36,973 nt of DNA from an uncultured Methylophaga sp. (GTDB lineage Bacteria; Pseudomonadota; Gammaproteobacteria; Nitrosococcales; Methylophagaceae): assembly GCA_947631375.1 (NCBI GenBank), contig CANRLD010000001.1:1-36973 (forward strand), read 5' to 3'. Below the pieces are notes generated by a model, which saw only the letters and a program-made list of their open reading frames with translations, ran no database searches and had not been told where the DNA came from. Numbering within the stretch: the stretch's first letter is position 1; the number at the start of each line of letters is the position of its first letter. Of the stretch, positions 1-7,357 are shown piece after piece. Both the position numbers and the translations under genes were made by a program.

Positions 1-257
1 GGCTGCAACAAGATGATCCTTCAGCAGTTGTCTGGGATGAGATCGTTGGTTATCTGGTCACCATGATTGCCGCACCGACGGGCTGGCAATGGATGGTGCT
101 CGGATTTGTACTGTTTCGCTTGTTTGATATTTGGAAACCGTGGCCGATATCACTGGCGGATCGTAAGCTTCACGGAGGGTTTGGCACGATGGTTGACGAT
201 CTCGTCGCGGGCATATTCGCTGCGTTGGTATTGCAGCTTTGTCATTATTTGCTCTGA
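1..257 (+). CDS. pgpA: Phosphatidylglycerophosphatase A, C-terminal part (5' end outside window)
   Basis: The reading frame is open from the first bases (codons begin at base 3) and ends in TGA, giving about 84 residues of the C-terminal half. Visible are a DDPSAVVWDEIVGYLV stretch, then APTGWQW, a FRLFDIWKPWPI stretch and GTMVDDLVAG, which are the characteristic PgpA signatures, with hydrophobic membrane segments around them. The family dephosphorylates phosphatidylglycerol phosphate in the inner membrane to make phosphatidylglycerol. The conserved acidic residues of the DE and DD motifs are present. An ATG at base 63 lies inside the conserved domain and is not the true start. In many gammaproteobacteria pgpA follows thiL and nusB, but those would lie outside the window. 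Confidence 0.93.
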   Translation, partial: LQQDDPSAVVWDEIVGYLVTMIAAPTGWQWMVLGFVLFRLFDIWKPWPISLADRKLHGGFGTMVDDLVAGIFAALVLQLCHYLL

Positions 258-282
258 AACTGCCAGCAGACAGCTTCAGAGC
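251..282. terminator. Hairpin between convergent pgpA and PfkB kinase genes
   Basis: GCTCTGAA pairs with TTCAGAGC, and after one A/C mismatch CTG pairs with CAG around an 8-base loop. The hairpin begins in the last codons of pgpA and lies between two convergent genes, so it is well placed to stop transcription from both sides. There is no clear U-run on either strand, so it may act as a transcript-end or stability structure rather than a classic intrinsic terminator. Confidence 0.5.
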
Positions 283-290
283 GGTATATA

Positions 291-1226
291 TCAGCTAAAA
301 GGCAGCCCAAACTCTTGTTCAAACCGCGCCGCGAACTGCTCTGCAGTAAACTGGTGGTTTTGCGTTCCATATTGCTCAATTTTTATCGCGCCCAATAACG
401 AGGCGATACGGCCCGTTATCTCCCAGCTTTTGCCGTGCAGAATGCCATGTAGCAGCCCAGCCCGGTAGGCATCACCACAGCCGGTTGGATCGGCTACTCT
501 TGCGGCTTTTGCACAGGGAATATCAATACGCTTGTTGTCAGTATAAATATGCGACCCTTGGGCACCGCGGGTAATAATCAGCGCTTCAACCCGCTCGGCG
601 ATTTGTTCTGCTGTCAAACCGGTACGGTTTTCAAATAATTGCGCTTCATAATCATTCAGTGCGATATAGGTTGCCTGGCTGGCGAACTGCAACAGATCGT
701 CGCCATTAAACATTGGCAGCCCTTGACCCGGATCAAAAATAAATGGAATGCCGGCTTCGGCAAATTGCTGGGCGTGCTGAATCATGCCGTCACGGCCATC
801 TGGGGCAATAATGCCCAGGCGGATATTGCTGGCCTCACTGATTGCTGTTTCGTGCGCCAGATTCATCGCGCCAGGATGAAAGGCAGTGATTTGATTATCG
901 TCAATATCCGTTGTGATATAGGCTTGCGCGGTGAAATGGTCTGCCTTGACTCGTACGTGTTGCTGGTTGATAGCAAATTTATCCATCCACGCAGCATAAC
1001 TGGCAAAATCGCTGCCAACGGTTCCCATCGGCACTGGATCATCACCGAGCAGTTTCATATTAAAGGCAATATTGCCGGCGCAGCCGCCGAACTCACGGCG
1101 TAATTCCGGCACCAGAAACGACACATTCAGCATATGTACTTTATCTGGCAAAATGTGGTTTTTGAATCTGTCCGGGAACACCATGATATTGTCGTAGGCA
1201 AATGAGCCACAAATAAGAACCGACAT
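291..1226 (-). CDS. PfkB-family carbohydrate/nucleoside kinase (adenosine kinase-like)
   Basis: This 311-residue protein has the ribokinase/PfkB fold. The N-terminus is SVLICGSFAYDNI, followed by the substrate-side glycine motif FGGCAGNIAFN near residue 47. The C-terminal signature DPTGCGDAYRAG carries the predicted catalytic base Asp252. The family transfers phosphate from ATP to a sugar or nucleoside hydroxyl. Overall resemblance is to bacterial proteins often labelled adenosine kinase, but the substrate cannot be fixed from sequence alone. It starts 4 bases after the stop of rnd, with an AGAGGT ribosome site inside the end of rnd, so the two are probably cotranscribed and translationally coupled. 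Ribokinase or fructokinase-like activity is the alternative. Confidence 0.85.
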   Translation of the reverse strand: MSVLICGSFAYDNIMVFPDRFKNHILPDKVHMLNVSFLVPELRREFGGCAGNIAFNMKLLGDDPVPMGTVGSDFASYAAWMDKFAINQQHVRVKADHFTAQAYITTDIDDNQITAFHPGAMNLAHETAISEASNIRLGIIAPDGRDGMIQHAQQFAEAGIPFIFDPGQGLPMFNGDDLLQFASQATYIALNDYEAQLFENRTGLTAEQIAERVEALIITRGAQGSHIYTDNKRIDIPCAKAARVADPTGCGDAYRAGLLHGILHGKSWEITGRIASLLGAIKIEQYGTQNHQFTAEQFAARFEQEFGLPFS

Positions 1227-1230
1227 ATTG

Positions 1231-2379
1231 TTAAACCTCTTTTGTATGAAGCTGTTGCGTATCTGCAGTGACTGCCAATTGCCCCTGAAGAAAAGCTATC
1301 AGCTTATGGCCGACGATTTGATAGCGCCATCCTTGTGACAAGGCTAGGTTACTTTCACCGCGAACCAGTTTTTCGATCTCCTTCCTGCTGGCAACAGCAA
1401 TTGGCGTGATCGATTGTTCATCACAAAATTTTCGCAGTAATGCCATTAAGGCATCAATCAGTGCTTCTTGCTGATTGCTGAGCGGATCGGGCTTGAGCAA
1501 CACCGGCCAGCTTTCCGGCGGGATTTGTTTGGCGTTATTGATAACGTCAATGATAGCGCGTCCATTACGTTCAATATCACGTGCTTCAAGTCCGCGGATT
1601 TGACTGAGTTTGTCCAGTTTTTCCGGCGCAAAACGTGCCAGATCCAGCATGACTTCATCTTTGATGATCCAGCGTCTCGGGCGATCTCTGTTCATCGCAG
1701 CCTGTTCACGCCAAGCGGCGAGTTGCTGCAACACTGCCAGCTGTACGCCTTTCAGTTTTCCTGCGCCTCGAATTTTGCGCCAGATAGTTTCCGGATCGGC
1801 AACGTAGTTAGCGCTGTCGGAAAGTGCAGTGAAGTCTTCTTTCAACCACTCACTGCGCTGTTGTTTTTCTAAATCCGCCGACATCTGGTGATATAAATCG
1901 CGCAGATAACGTACATCATCGGCAGCATATTCAAGTTGTTCTTTTGTCAAAGGCCGCTGCATCCAGTCAGTGCGTGAATGTGCTTTGTCCAACTCGACTC
2001 CCAGGCGTTGTCTGACCAGATTACCGTAACCAATCTGGTCACCATCGCCAAGAAAGGTGGCGGCCAGCTGCGTATCAAACAGATTTTGTGGCAGTGCCTT
2101 TTGTAACAAGTAGAGTAATTCGAGATCCTGACGTGCAGCGTGGAAAACGAGGGTAATGTCCGGGTGATAAAGCAGATCAAGTAATGGCGTGAGATTACTG
2201 ATGGCAAGAGGATCAACACAGGCGATTACATCATCGTTAGCCAGCTGTATCAGGCAGAGTTGCGGGTAATAGGTTTTTTCGCGTAGAAATTCGGTGTCGA
2301 TGGCGAGCCACTTGCTATCTTGGATAGTGTTGCAAAAGTGTAATAAAGCATCGTCCGAATCAATGTACAGAACAGTCAT
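1231..2379 (-). CDS. rnd: Ribonuclease D
   Basis: RNase D is a 3'-5' exoribonuclease that trims tRNA and other stable RNA precursors in the cytoplasm. The 382-residue length fits the family. The DEDD exonuclease domain shows Exo I IDTEF with Asp28 and Glu30, Exo II in FHAARQDLELL, and Exo III with the YAADDVRYL stretch. An HRDC domain follows, visible as LAAWREQAAMNRDRPRRWI and then DLARFAPEKL. The last third resembles a second, weaker HRDC repeat. It lies between the hydrolase gene upstream (38-base gap) and the PfkB kinase downstream. The ATG start has only a weak ribosome site. Family assignment is secure. Confidence 0.95.
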   Translation of the reverse strand: MTVLYIDSDDALLHFCNTIQDSKWLAIDTEFLREKTYYPQLCLIQLANDDVIACVDPLAISNLTPLLDLLYHPDITLVFHAARQDLELLYLLQKALPQNLFDTQLAATFLGDGDQIGYGNLVRQRLGVELDKAHSRTDWMQRPLTKEQLEYAADDVRYLRDLYHQMSADLEKQQRSEWLKEDFTALSDSANYVADPETIWRKIRGAGKLKGVQLAVLQQLAAWREQAAMNRDRPRRWIIKDEVMLDLARFAPEKLDKLSQIRGLEARDIERNGRAIIDVINNAKQIPPESWPVLLKPDPLSNQQEALIDALMALLRKFCDEQSITPIAVASRKEIEKLVRGESNLALSQGWRYQIVGHKLIAFLQGQLAVTADTQQLHTKEV

Positions 2380-2416
2380 AGTCGCCAGCTAAAAATGGGT
2401 CAGTATAACCGTTTTT

Positions 2417-3313
2417 TTACAGGGTGTTGTGGGCGTGTACCTGACTGATAATCTGATCTATGGCCTCAACAATAATCTCGGGTTGCTGTTGCGGGATGTC
2501 GTGGCCACTTTTATGGGCAAACATGTGGACGCTGATAGGTGAGAGTTGTGATAAATCCTGTTGCAGGGCCAACCAGGTTTTTTCTCGTTGTTGCAGGCTG
2601 GTGCCGCCGTACCATTCCGGCTTGCCGCGGCTGATGACAATCAGGGGCACTGCAGGTAATGTCGGTGCCCGATGGAGTTGGGATGCACTTTTATCCAAGG
2701 CAATAATTTCAGCTTTGGCAGCATAAAAAGCGCGTTCACTTAACGCTGCGGGCTTGTCCGTCGGACCTGCACTGTAAGCTGGTTTTGGCGAAATAATGAT
2801 GGAACTGTAGCGATGATTGCTATCGGGTAATTTGATTTGAAACTGGTTGTATTGATCTTCATGAGAAGCATCGACCAATATTACCCCCGCGACTTTATCG
2901 GGATAATTGGCTGCAAATAAGCGGACGTTATAACCACCAAAAGAGTGTCCTACGAGAACAAACGGCGGCTGAAGGTTGGCTTTTTCAAGCAATATTGCCA
3001 ATTCATCCGCGATTCTGGCGCTGCTGCGGGGCGAAGGCCCAAAGTCACTCCAGCCATACCCTGCGCGATCGACGACACAAATATGTGCGTTTTTGGCAAC
3101 GGTCTGCTGAATGGATCGCCAGTCTGTCGAATCATCACCCAGGCCAACATCAACAATAACGGTAGGACTGCCTTCCCCCATACAGAGGATATGTAAATAA
3201 TAGCCGCCGACATCAAAGCGTTTGCCAGGCATGGCGGGAAACTCTGCAGTGATGGCAGGAGAAGATGCAGCAAACAAAACCAACACCGAGAAGAGTAAGG
3301 TTTTCATTTTCAT
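2417..3313 (-). CDS. Secreted alpha/beta hydrolase
   Basis: The 298-residue protein begins with a Sec-type signal peptide (MKMK, a hydrophobic run, probable cleavage after AITA near residue 23), so the mature enzyme should be periplasmic or exported. The alpha/beta hydrolase fold is shown by VDRAGYGWSD, the nucleophile elbow GHSFGG with Ser124, and a C-terminal HKSGHDI that supplies the likely catalytic histidine. The acid member of the triad is not obvious from inspection. Reaction and substrate are unknown; esterase- or lipase-like activity is only an inference. A GGAG ribosome site sits 6 bases before the chosen ATG. It lies in a same-strand run after the glutaredoxin-like gene. Confidence 0.85.
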   Translation of the reverse strand: MKMKTLLFSVLVLFAASSPAITAEFPAMPGKRFDVGGYYLHILCMGEGSPTVIVDVGLGDDSTDWRSIQQTVAKNAHICVVDRAGYGWSDFGPSPRSSARIADELAILLEKANLQPPFVLVGHSFGGYNVRLFAANYPDKVAGVILVDASHEDQYNQFQIKLPDSNHRYSSIIISPKPAYSAGPTDKPAALSERAFYAAKAEIIALDKSASQLHRAPTLPAVPLIVISRGKPEWYGGTSLQQREKTWLALQQDLSQLSPISVHMFAHKSGHDIPQQQPEIIVEAIDQIISQVHAHNTL

Positions 3314-3366
3314 CAGCCGCTCCGCAAGGGGATTGGAGAACTAACAATAGAGAACTATTAACGACG

Positions 3367-3618
3367 CTAAAGTTCCGGTGCCTGAAGTGCGAGCTGTTGC
3401 AGAATATCTTGCTGCTCAAAAGGCCAGCTTAATTCACTGTTATCAGCAAAGCGTATTACCGGAATCCGGGTGCCATATTGTTCAACCAGTGCATCATCAT
3501 CACCGATTTCGATGATTTCCAGTTGCACCATCAGCGCGGGAGGCAACTGCTGAATTTGCTCAACTGCAAGCTCGCACAAGTGGCAGCCAGCGGTTGAAAA
3601 CATCTGTAGCATCATCAT
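3367..3618 (-). CDS. Glutaredoxin-like (DUF836-type) thioredoxin-fold protein
   Basis: This small 83-residue protein has a thioredoxin-fold start (LQMFSTAGCHLC) with a CxxC pair at Cys12 and Cys15, and an RIPVIRF segment that supplies the cis-proline loop. These match short glutaredoxin-like proteins of the DUF836 group, which are expected to handle thiol-disulfide exchange in the cytoplasm, although no partner is known. The start codon overlaps the stop of moaB by 4 bases (ATGA arrangement), so the two are translationally coupled. Three consecutive ATG codons make the exact start uncertain by one or two residues. Confidence 0.85.
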   Translation of the reverse strand: MMMLQMFSTAGCHLCELAVEQIQQLPPALMVQLEIIEIGDDDALVEQYGTRIPVIRFADNSELSWPFEQQDILQQLALQAPEL

Positions 3619-4130
3619 TTTTCCCGCAAACGAGGGAGCAACTCTACAAAGTTGCAGGGACGATGTCTGATATCCAGCTGATCGTGCAGAATGTCATCCC
3701 AGCCGGTTCTGCAGGCACCAGGAGAGCCAGGCAGGCAGAAAATAAATGTGCTGTTTGCCACGCCGGCTATTGCCCGGGATTGTATTGTCGATGTGCGGAT
3801 AGCATCATAGGAGATTTGTCGAAACAGTTCGCCAAAACCGGTGATTTCTTTGTCGAACAGTACGCTTACGGCTTCTGGTGTGCCATCTCTGCCGGTGAGT
3901 CCAGTGCCGCCAGTGGTGATAACAACATCAATATTCTCATCGTCAATCCATTGTGAAATAACAGCGCGAATACGATAAATATTATCGGTAACGACTTGTT
4001 TGGCAGCGAGTATATGGCCAGCGCTGAGCAGTCTTTCCTGTAGGGTTCTACCAGACACATCATCCGTTTCCGTACGTGAGTCCGAAATGGTAAGCACCGC
4101 GATCCGAACAGGGACAAATTCACGTTCCAT
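3615..4130 (-). CDS. moaB: Molybdenum cofactor biosynthesis protein MoaB
   Basis: MoaB belongs to the MogA/MoaB family that binds molybdopterin and, in related proteins, adenylates it before metal insertion. Visible motifs are RIAVLTISDSR at the N-terminus, the pterin-binding loop TTGGTGLTGRDGTPE, TSTIQSRAIAGVA, and PGSPGACRTGW. The C-terminal RPCNF segment matches E. coli MoaB as I recall it. I chose the ATG giving MEREFVPVRI (171 residues) because it matches that alignment. A TTG five codons upstream (at 4145) is possible but unnecessary. No other molybdopterin gene is in the window, so it sits apart from the pathway here. It heads a minus-strand run of five genes. Confidence 0.93.
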   Translation of the reverse strand: MEREFVPVRIAVLTISDSRTETDDVSGRTLQERLLSAGHILAAKQVVTDNIYRIRAVISQWIDDENIDVVITTGGTGLTGRDGTPEAVSVLFDKEITGFGELFRQISYDAIRTSTIQSRAIAGVANSTFIFCLPGSPGACRTGWDDILHDQLDIRHRPCNFVELLPRLREK

Positions 4131-4165
4131 TATGCTGTCACTCAAGTAAAATAACGGTATTCAAG

Positions 4166-4171
4166 TATAAT
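4166..4171 (+). promoter_or_regulatory. Possible -10 element for the OmpA-like lipoprotein gene
   Basis: A perfect TATAAT hexamer lies in the 90-base gap between divergent moaB and the lipoprotein gene, about 50 bases before the ATG. No convincing -35 hexamer is seen 16-18 bases upstream (TCAAGT is the best at 18). The sigma-70 assignment is therefore tentative. Confidence 0.35.
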
Positions 4172-4220
4172 TCAGCTTCCTGATACGGTCTAGAATACGC
4201 CACAAAATGGAGACATTACC

Positions 4221-4901
4221 ATGAAAAAAATCCTGCTGATTTCAGCGATTTCATCCGCAATCGTCTTGTCTGGTTGTGCGACAGATGATCCGAATATGCG
4301 TACAAAAAGAGGCGCGGCCATTGGGGCTGCGGCGGGTTCTATCATTGGCTATGCCATTGATGACGGAACCGGCGGTGTACTGGCAGGCGCGGCGGTGGGC
4401 ACCTTGGCTGGTGCCGGTGTCGGACGATATATGGATAATCAGCAGCGCGAAATGAATCAAGCGCTGGCCGATGAACAGGCACGTAATGAATTGCAGATAC
4501 AACAGTTACAGGATGAATCACTGAAAATTGATATTTCTAATGAAGTGTCTTTTGATTTTGACAGTGCGGCGATCAAACCGGCATTTGAGCCAACGCTGAA
4601 CAAAGTTGCCGATGTGTTACAGCGTTATCCAAAAACAGTCATCCATGTGGTTGGCCACACTGACAGTCAGGGATCTGAAAGTTATAATCAGGGGCTTTCA
4701 GAGCGCAGGGCGCAAGCCGTAACCAATTATTTTTCTGCACAAGGCGTGTTACCGGCGCGACTGGTTGCCATGGGACGAGGCGAATTGGAACCGCGTGCTA
4801 CGAATGATACGGAAGCCGGCCGTCAATTGAATCGCCGGGTAGAAATCATTGTTAAACCGATTGTTGAGGGACAGGAAACTGAAGCCTACCAAACGCCGTA
4901 A
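4221..4901 (+). CDS. OmpA-family outer-membrane lipoprotein with glycine-zipper region
   Basis: The 226-residue product starts with a lipoprotein signal ending in the lipobox LSGC (Cys19). The residue after Cys is Ala, so outer-membrane sorting is predicted. Residues about 32-72 form a glycine-zipper region (GAAIGAAAGSIIGYAI, then AGAAVGTLAGAGVGRYM). A short helical linker follows, then a C-terminal OmpA peptidoglycan-binding domain with VSFDFDSAAIKP, VVGHTDSQGS, LSERRAQAV and NRRVEI. This architecture matches YiaD-like proteins that tether the outer membrane to the wall. A GGAG ribosome site precedes the ATG. Its 3' end overlaps the start region of rlmB. Confidence 0.9.
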   Translation: MKKILLISAISSAIVLSGCATDDPNMRTKRGAAIGAAAGSIIGYAIDDGTGGVLAGAAVGTLAGAGVGRYMDNQQREMNQALADEQARNELQIQQLQDESLKIDISNEVSFDFDSAAIKPAFEPTLNKVADVLQRYPKTVIHVVGHTDSQGSESYNQGLSERRAQAVTNYFSAQGVLPARLVAMGRGELEPRATNDTEAGRQLNRRVEIIVKPIVEGQETEAYQTP

Positions 4902-5667
4902 AGGTACGTCAGAGAGACGTCAGCCACCTTCGGCAGAACTTATTTTTGGTTTGCATGCGGTGCAGGCGGCGCTTGAGTCGCCTGTTTCGCGTGTAGCGGA
5001 AATCTGGATTGCTGATGACCGTCATGATCATCGAATAGACAGTATTTATGCGCTGGCTGAAAAGCTGGAAATACGCTTGCATAAAAGTCAGCGCCAGCAA
5101 CTGGACGAGATGGTTCCGGAAAGTCGTCACCAAGGATGTATTGCGCGTTGCCATCCATTGGCAACACTGGATGAAAAGGATTTGGAGGGCCTGCTGGATA
5201 ACCTGTCATCGCCGCCATTATTGCTAATTCTGGATGGCGTTCAGGATCCACATAATCTCGGAGCATGTCTGCGCACAGCTGAAGCAGCCGGTGCGCATGC
5301 GGTCATTGCTCCGAAAGATCGTGCATCAGGTTTAACGCCGACGGCAATCAAAATTTCCAGTGGTGCTGCTGAACGTTTGCCACTAATTCAGGTGACTAAT
5401 CTTGCGCGAGTATTGCGTGACTTGCAGCAACGAGGCATCTGGCTGGTCGGCACTTCGGGAGACAGCGAGCAGAGTTTATATCAGACTGAGCTCACCGGTC
5501 CATTGGCAATTATACTTGGTGCAGAAGGGCAGGGGATTCGGCGGTTGACGCGGGATCACTGCGATGAGGTCGTGTATATCCCGATGCAGGGAGCAGCTGA
5601 AAGCCTTAATGTTTCTGTCGCTGCCGGTGTCTGTTTGTTTGAAGCTGACCGTCAACGCCGCTTGTGA
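4864..5667 (+). CDS. rlmB: 23S rRNA (guanosine-2'-O-)-methyltransferase RlmB
   Basis: RlmB methylates the 2'-O of G2251 in the peptidyl-transferase loop of 23S rRNA. The N-terminal substrate-binding domain begins at LIFGLHAVQAAL. The SPOUT catalytic domain shows all three knot motifs: DPHNLGACLRTAEAAGA, GAEGQGIRRLT and IPMQGAAESLNVSVAAG. There is no in-frame ATG before the conserved domain. Possible starts are TTG at 4849, 4861 or 4864, or CTG at 4879, the last being the only one with a nearby purine-rich site (GAGGGACAGG). I list the third TTG as a compromise. Any choice overlaps the preceding lipoprotein gene by 23-53 bases, suggesting translational coupling. Function is secure; the start is not. 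Confidence 0.93.
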   Translation: MRDRKLKPTKRRKGTSERRQPPSAELIFGLHAVQAALESPVSRVAEIWIADDRHDHRIDSIYALAEKLEIRLHKSQRQQLDEMVPESRHQGCIARCHPLATLDEKDLEGLLDNLSSPPLLLILDGVQDPHNLGACLRTAEAAGAHAVIAPKDRASGLTPTAIKISSGAAERLPLIQVTNLARVLRDLQQRGIWLVGTSGDSEQSLYQTELTGPLAIILGAEGQGIRRLTRDHCDEVVYIPMQGAAESLNVSVAAGVCLFEADRQRRL

Positions 5668-5691
5668 CTCCTTATCAAAATGAAGTAAAAT
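5662..5691 (+). promoter_or_regulatory. Probable promoter of the rpsF operon
   Basis: TTGTGA (4 of 6 to the -35 consensus) lies 18 bases before TAAAAT (5 of 6 to -10), across the end of rlmB. A start of transcription near 5698 would give a leader of about 73 bases, which fits the leader structure described next. A short stem (TTGCTT with AAGCAA, 5698-5715) would lie at the very 5' end of that RNA. Confidence 0.4.
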
Positions 5692-5717
5692 CGCGGATTG
5701 CTTTTTAACAAGCAAAA

Positions 5718-5763
5718 CTCCTTGCTTTCTGGACGTTCAGAAAGCTGTATAAACCGTGAGGAG
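5718..5763 (+). promoter_or_regulatory. rpsF leader resembling the S6:S18 autoregulatory RNA motif
   Basis: In the 5' leader, an 8-bp perfect stem (GCTTTCTG with CAGAAAGC, 5724-5745, 6-base loop) is enclosed by CTCC (5718-5721), which can pair with the GGAG (5760-5763) of the rpsF ribosome site. A CCG trinucleotide (5754-5756) falls in the single-stranded 3' part between the two helices. As I recall it, the known S6:S18 leader motif places a CCG in an asymmetric bulge that mimics the S18 site on 16S rRNA. Binding would hide the ribosome site and shut down the operon. The pairing is seen in the sequence; the ligand is inferred from gene context. Confidence 0.6.
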
Positions 5764-5770
5764 CTCCAAG

Positions 5771-6115
5771 TTGAGACATTACGAAATCGTGTTTCTGGTC
5801 CACCCTGATCAGAGCGAACAAGTGCCCGGCATGATCGAGCGCTATACACAAACACTGACTGCCGATGGCGGTCAAGTTCATCGTCTGGAAGACTGGGGTC
5901 GTCGCCAGCTTGCTTACCCTATAAACAAGGTTCATAAAGCGCACTACGTGCTGATGAATGTTGAATGTGGTGTGGAGCAGTTGAATGAAGTGACCACTGC
6001 TTTCCGTTTCAATGATGCGGTTATTCGTCATCTTGTTGTCAATATGGATGAAGCTGTTACAGAAGCTTCGCCAATGATGCGCAAAGACGACGAAAAACCT
6101 GCTGCACAAGCCTAA
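5771..6115 (+). CDS. rpsF: 30S ribosomal protein bS6
   Basis: bS6 binds bS18 on the small-subunit platform. The 114-residue product reads RHYEIVFLVHPDQSEQ and continues through RLEDWGRRQLAYPINK and HYVLMNVE, diagnostic for bS6, with an acidic and alanine-rich tail. The start is TTG at 5771, because family members begin M-RHYEIV and a strong GAGGAG ribosome site ends 7 bases before this TTG. The upstream in-frame GTG at 5756 would include the ribosome site in the protein and is rejected. First gene of the rpsF-rpsR-DUF2232-rplI operon. A TTG start on a highly expressed ribosomal protein is unusual and may help leader control. Confidence 0.97.
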   Translation: MRHYEIVFLVHPDQSEQVPGMIERYTQTLTADGGQVHRLEDWGRRQLAYPINKVHKAHYVLMNVECGVEQLNEVTTAFRFNDAVIRHLVVNMDEAVTEASPMMRKDDEKPAAQA

Positions 6116-6131
6116 ATCAGGAGATACCACG

Positions 6132-6359
6132 ATGGCACGTTTTTTCAGACGTAGAAAATTTTGTCGTTTCACTGCCGAAGGTGTGAAACAAATTGATTAT
6201 AAAGATGTAAATCTGCTTAAAAACTTTATTACTGAAACAGGCAAGATCGTTCCAAGCCGTATTACTGGTACTAAAGCGCGTTACCAGCGTCAGCTGTCAA
6301 CGTGTGTGAAACGTGCACGGTTTCTGGCGTTGCTGCCTTACTGTGACATGCACAAGTAA
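6132..6359 (+). CDS. rpsR: 30S ribosomal protein bS18
   Basis: The 75-residue protein shows RRRKFCRFTAEGVKQIDYKD, NFITETGKIVPSRITGT and KYQ-like RYQRQLSTCVKRARFLALLPY, which identify bS18 with its usual length. It forms a heterodimer with bS6 on the 30S platform. An AGGAG ribosome site precedes the ATG by a suitable distance, and the gap to rpsF is only 16 bases, so the two are cotranslated in similar amounts. Confidence 0.98.
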   Translation: MARFFRRRKFCRFTAEGVKQIDYKDVNLLKNFITETGKIVPSRITGTKARYQRQLSTCVKRARFLALLPYCDMHK

Positions 6360-6399
6360 GTTTCAGTCGCTCCGTTTGTAACGTTAAAATCAAACTGAC

Positions 6400-7308
6400 A
6401 TGTTGCGTGGCATAGCTGATTTTGCAATGAAAGGCCGTTGGCAGGCAGCATTTGCTGCTGCGCTACTGTCTGTCGGTGCAATGTTGTTGCCACCACTCAA
6501 CTACCTGGCGAGCGGCCTGATTGTGCTGGCGACATTACGCGTCGGACCTAAAGAAGGTCTGCGTGTTATGGTTGCAACATTTGTGGTATTTGCTGTTGCT
6601 GCTATCTTGTTGCTGGGGCAAGCCTGGGTAGGATTGGCATTGCTGATGACCAGCTGGCTGCCTGCATATTTGGTGACACTGGTTTTGGGGTATAGCCGAT
6701 CTCTGGATCGAGCGCTGCTGGCCGCTGGTGGAGCAGGTATTCTGGTTGTGCTGTCAGCACATCTCTTTTTACCCAGTCCGGCATTATGGTGGCAAGGCGT
6801 GTTAACACCATTCGTCCAGTTGTTGTCAGAACAGTCCGGATGGCAATTAAGCCCGGCAGATACGCAGAACTTTCTGTTGCAACTGTCTACTTTGATGACC
6901 GGAGTGATGGCTGCAGCGGTCAGTATCAATATTATTTTAGCGATACTGATTGGTCGTGCATGGCAAGCTGCGCTATATAACCAAGGTGCGTTCGGCAACG
7001 AGTTTACTCAAATAACATTGGGTAAGACGCTGGCATTAGTGACCGCTATTTTGATGGGCTTATCGCTGACGCCGATAGCCGGATCGCTGACCATGCTGGC
7101 AGATTGTTTGCCTGTGTTGCTGGTGTTGTTTGCTATACAGGGCATTGCTGTTGCACACGCAATCGTCCGGGCAAAACAAAAAGCAGTTGCCTGGTTGGTA
7201 GTAATGTATGTGCTGATGGTATTGATGCTGCCGCAAATGTTGATTTTGATGGCGTCACTGGGCGTATTGGAACAATGGTTTAATTTTCGTAAACGCGCTA
7301 TGGCGTGA
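6400..7308 (+). CDS. DUF2232-type integral membrane protein
   Basis: This 302-residue hydrophobic protein has about seven to eight membrane segments separated by short loops, with a hydrophilic turn around RVGPKEGLR and a basic C-terminus (FNFRKRAMA). The sequence and its place between rpsR and rplI match the DUF2232 (YybS-like) family found in this operon in several gammaproteobacteria. Its function is unknown. No strong ribosome site precedes the first ATG, and an ATG nine codons later (6427) is also possible. Placement with ribosomal proteins suggests growth-linked expression rather than a direct ribosomal role. Confidence 0.75.
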   Translation: MLRGIADFAMKGRWQAAFAAALLSVGAMLLPPLNYLASGLIVLATLRVGPKEGLRVMVATFVVFAVAAILLLGQAWVGLALLMTSWLPAYLVTLVLGYSRSLDRALLAAGGAGILVVLSAHLFLPSPALWWQGVLTPFVQLLSEQSGWQLSPADTQNFLLQLSTLMTGVMAAAVSINIILAILIGRAWQAALYNQGAFGNEFTQITLGKTLALVTAILMGLSLTPIAGSLTMLADCLPVLLVLFAIQGIAVAHAIVRAKQKAVAWLVVMYVLMVLMLPQMLILMASLGVLEQWFNFRKRAMA

Positions 7309-7357
7309 TGCGGTTATTTTTGTAAGCAGTCGATGACTGCGAATGAGGGTTAGAACG

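Noticed and set aside
4131..4143. Thirteen-base string TATGCTGTCACTC shared between the moaB start and the yraN start (13774-13786)
   Set aside because: Two copies over 13 bases near unrelated starts is likely coincidence around weak ribosome sites; no third copy was noticed.
5756..6115. GTG at 5756 as the rpsF start
   Set aside because: It would place the ribosome-binding sequence inside the protein and add residues absent from bS6; TTG at 5771 fits family N-termini.
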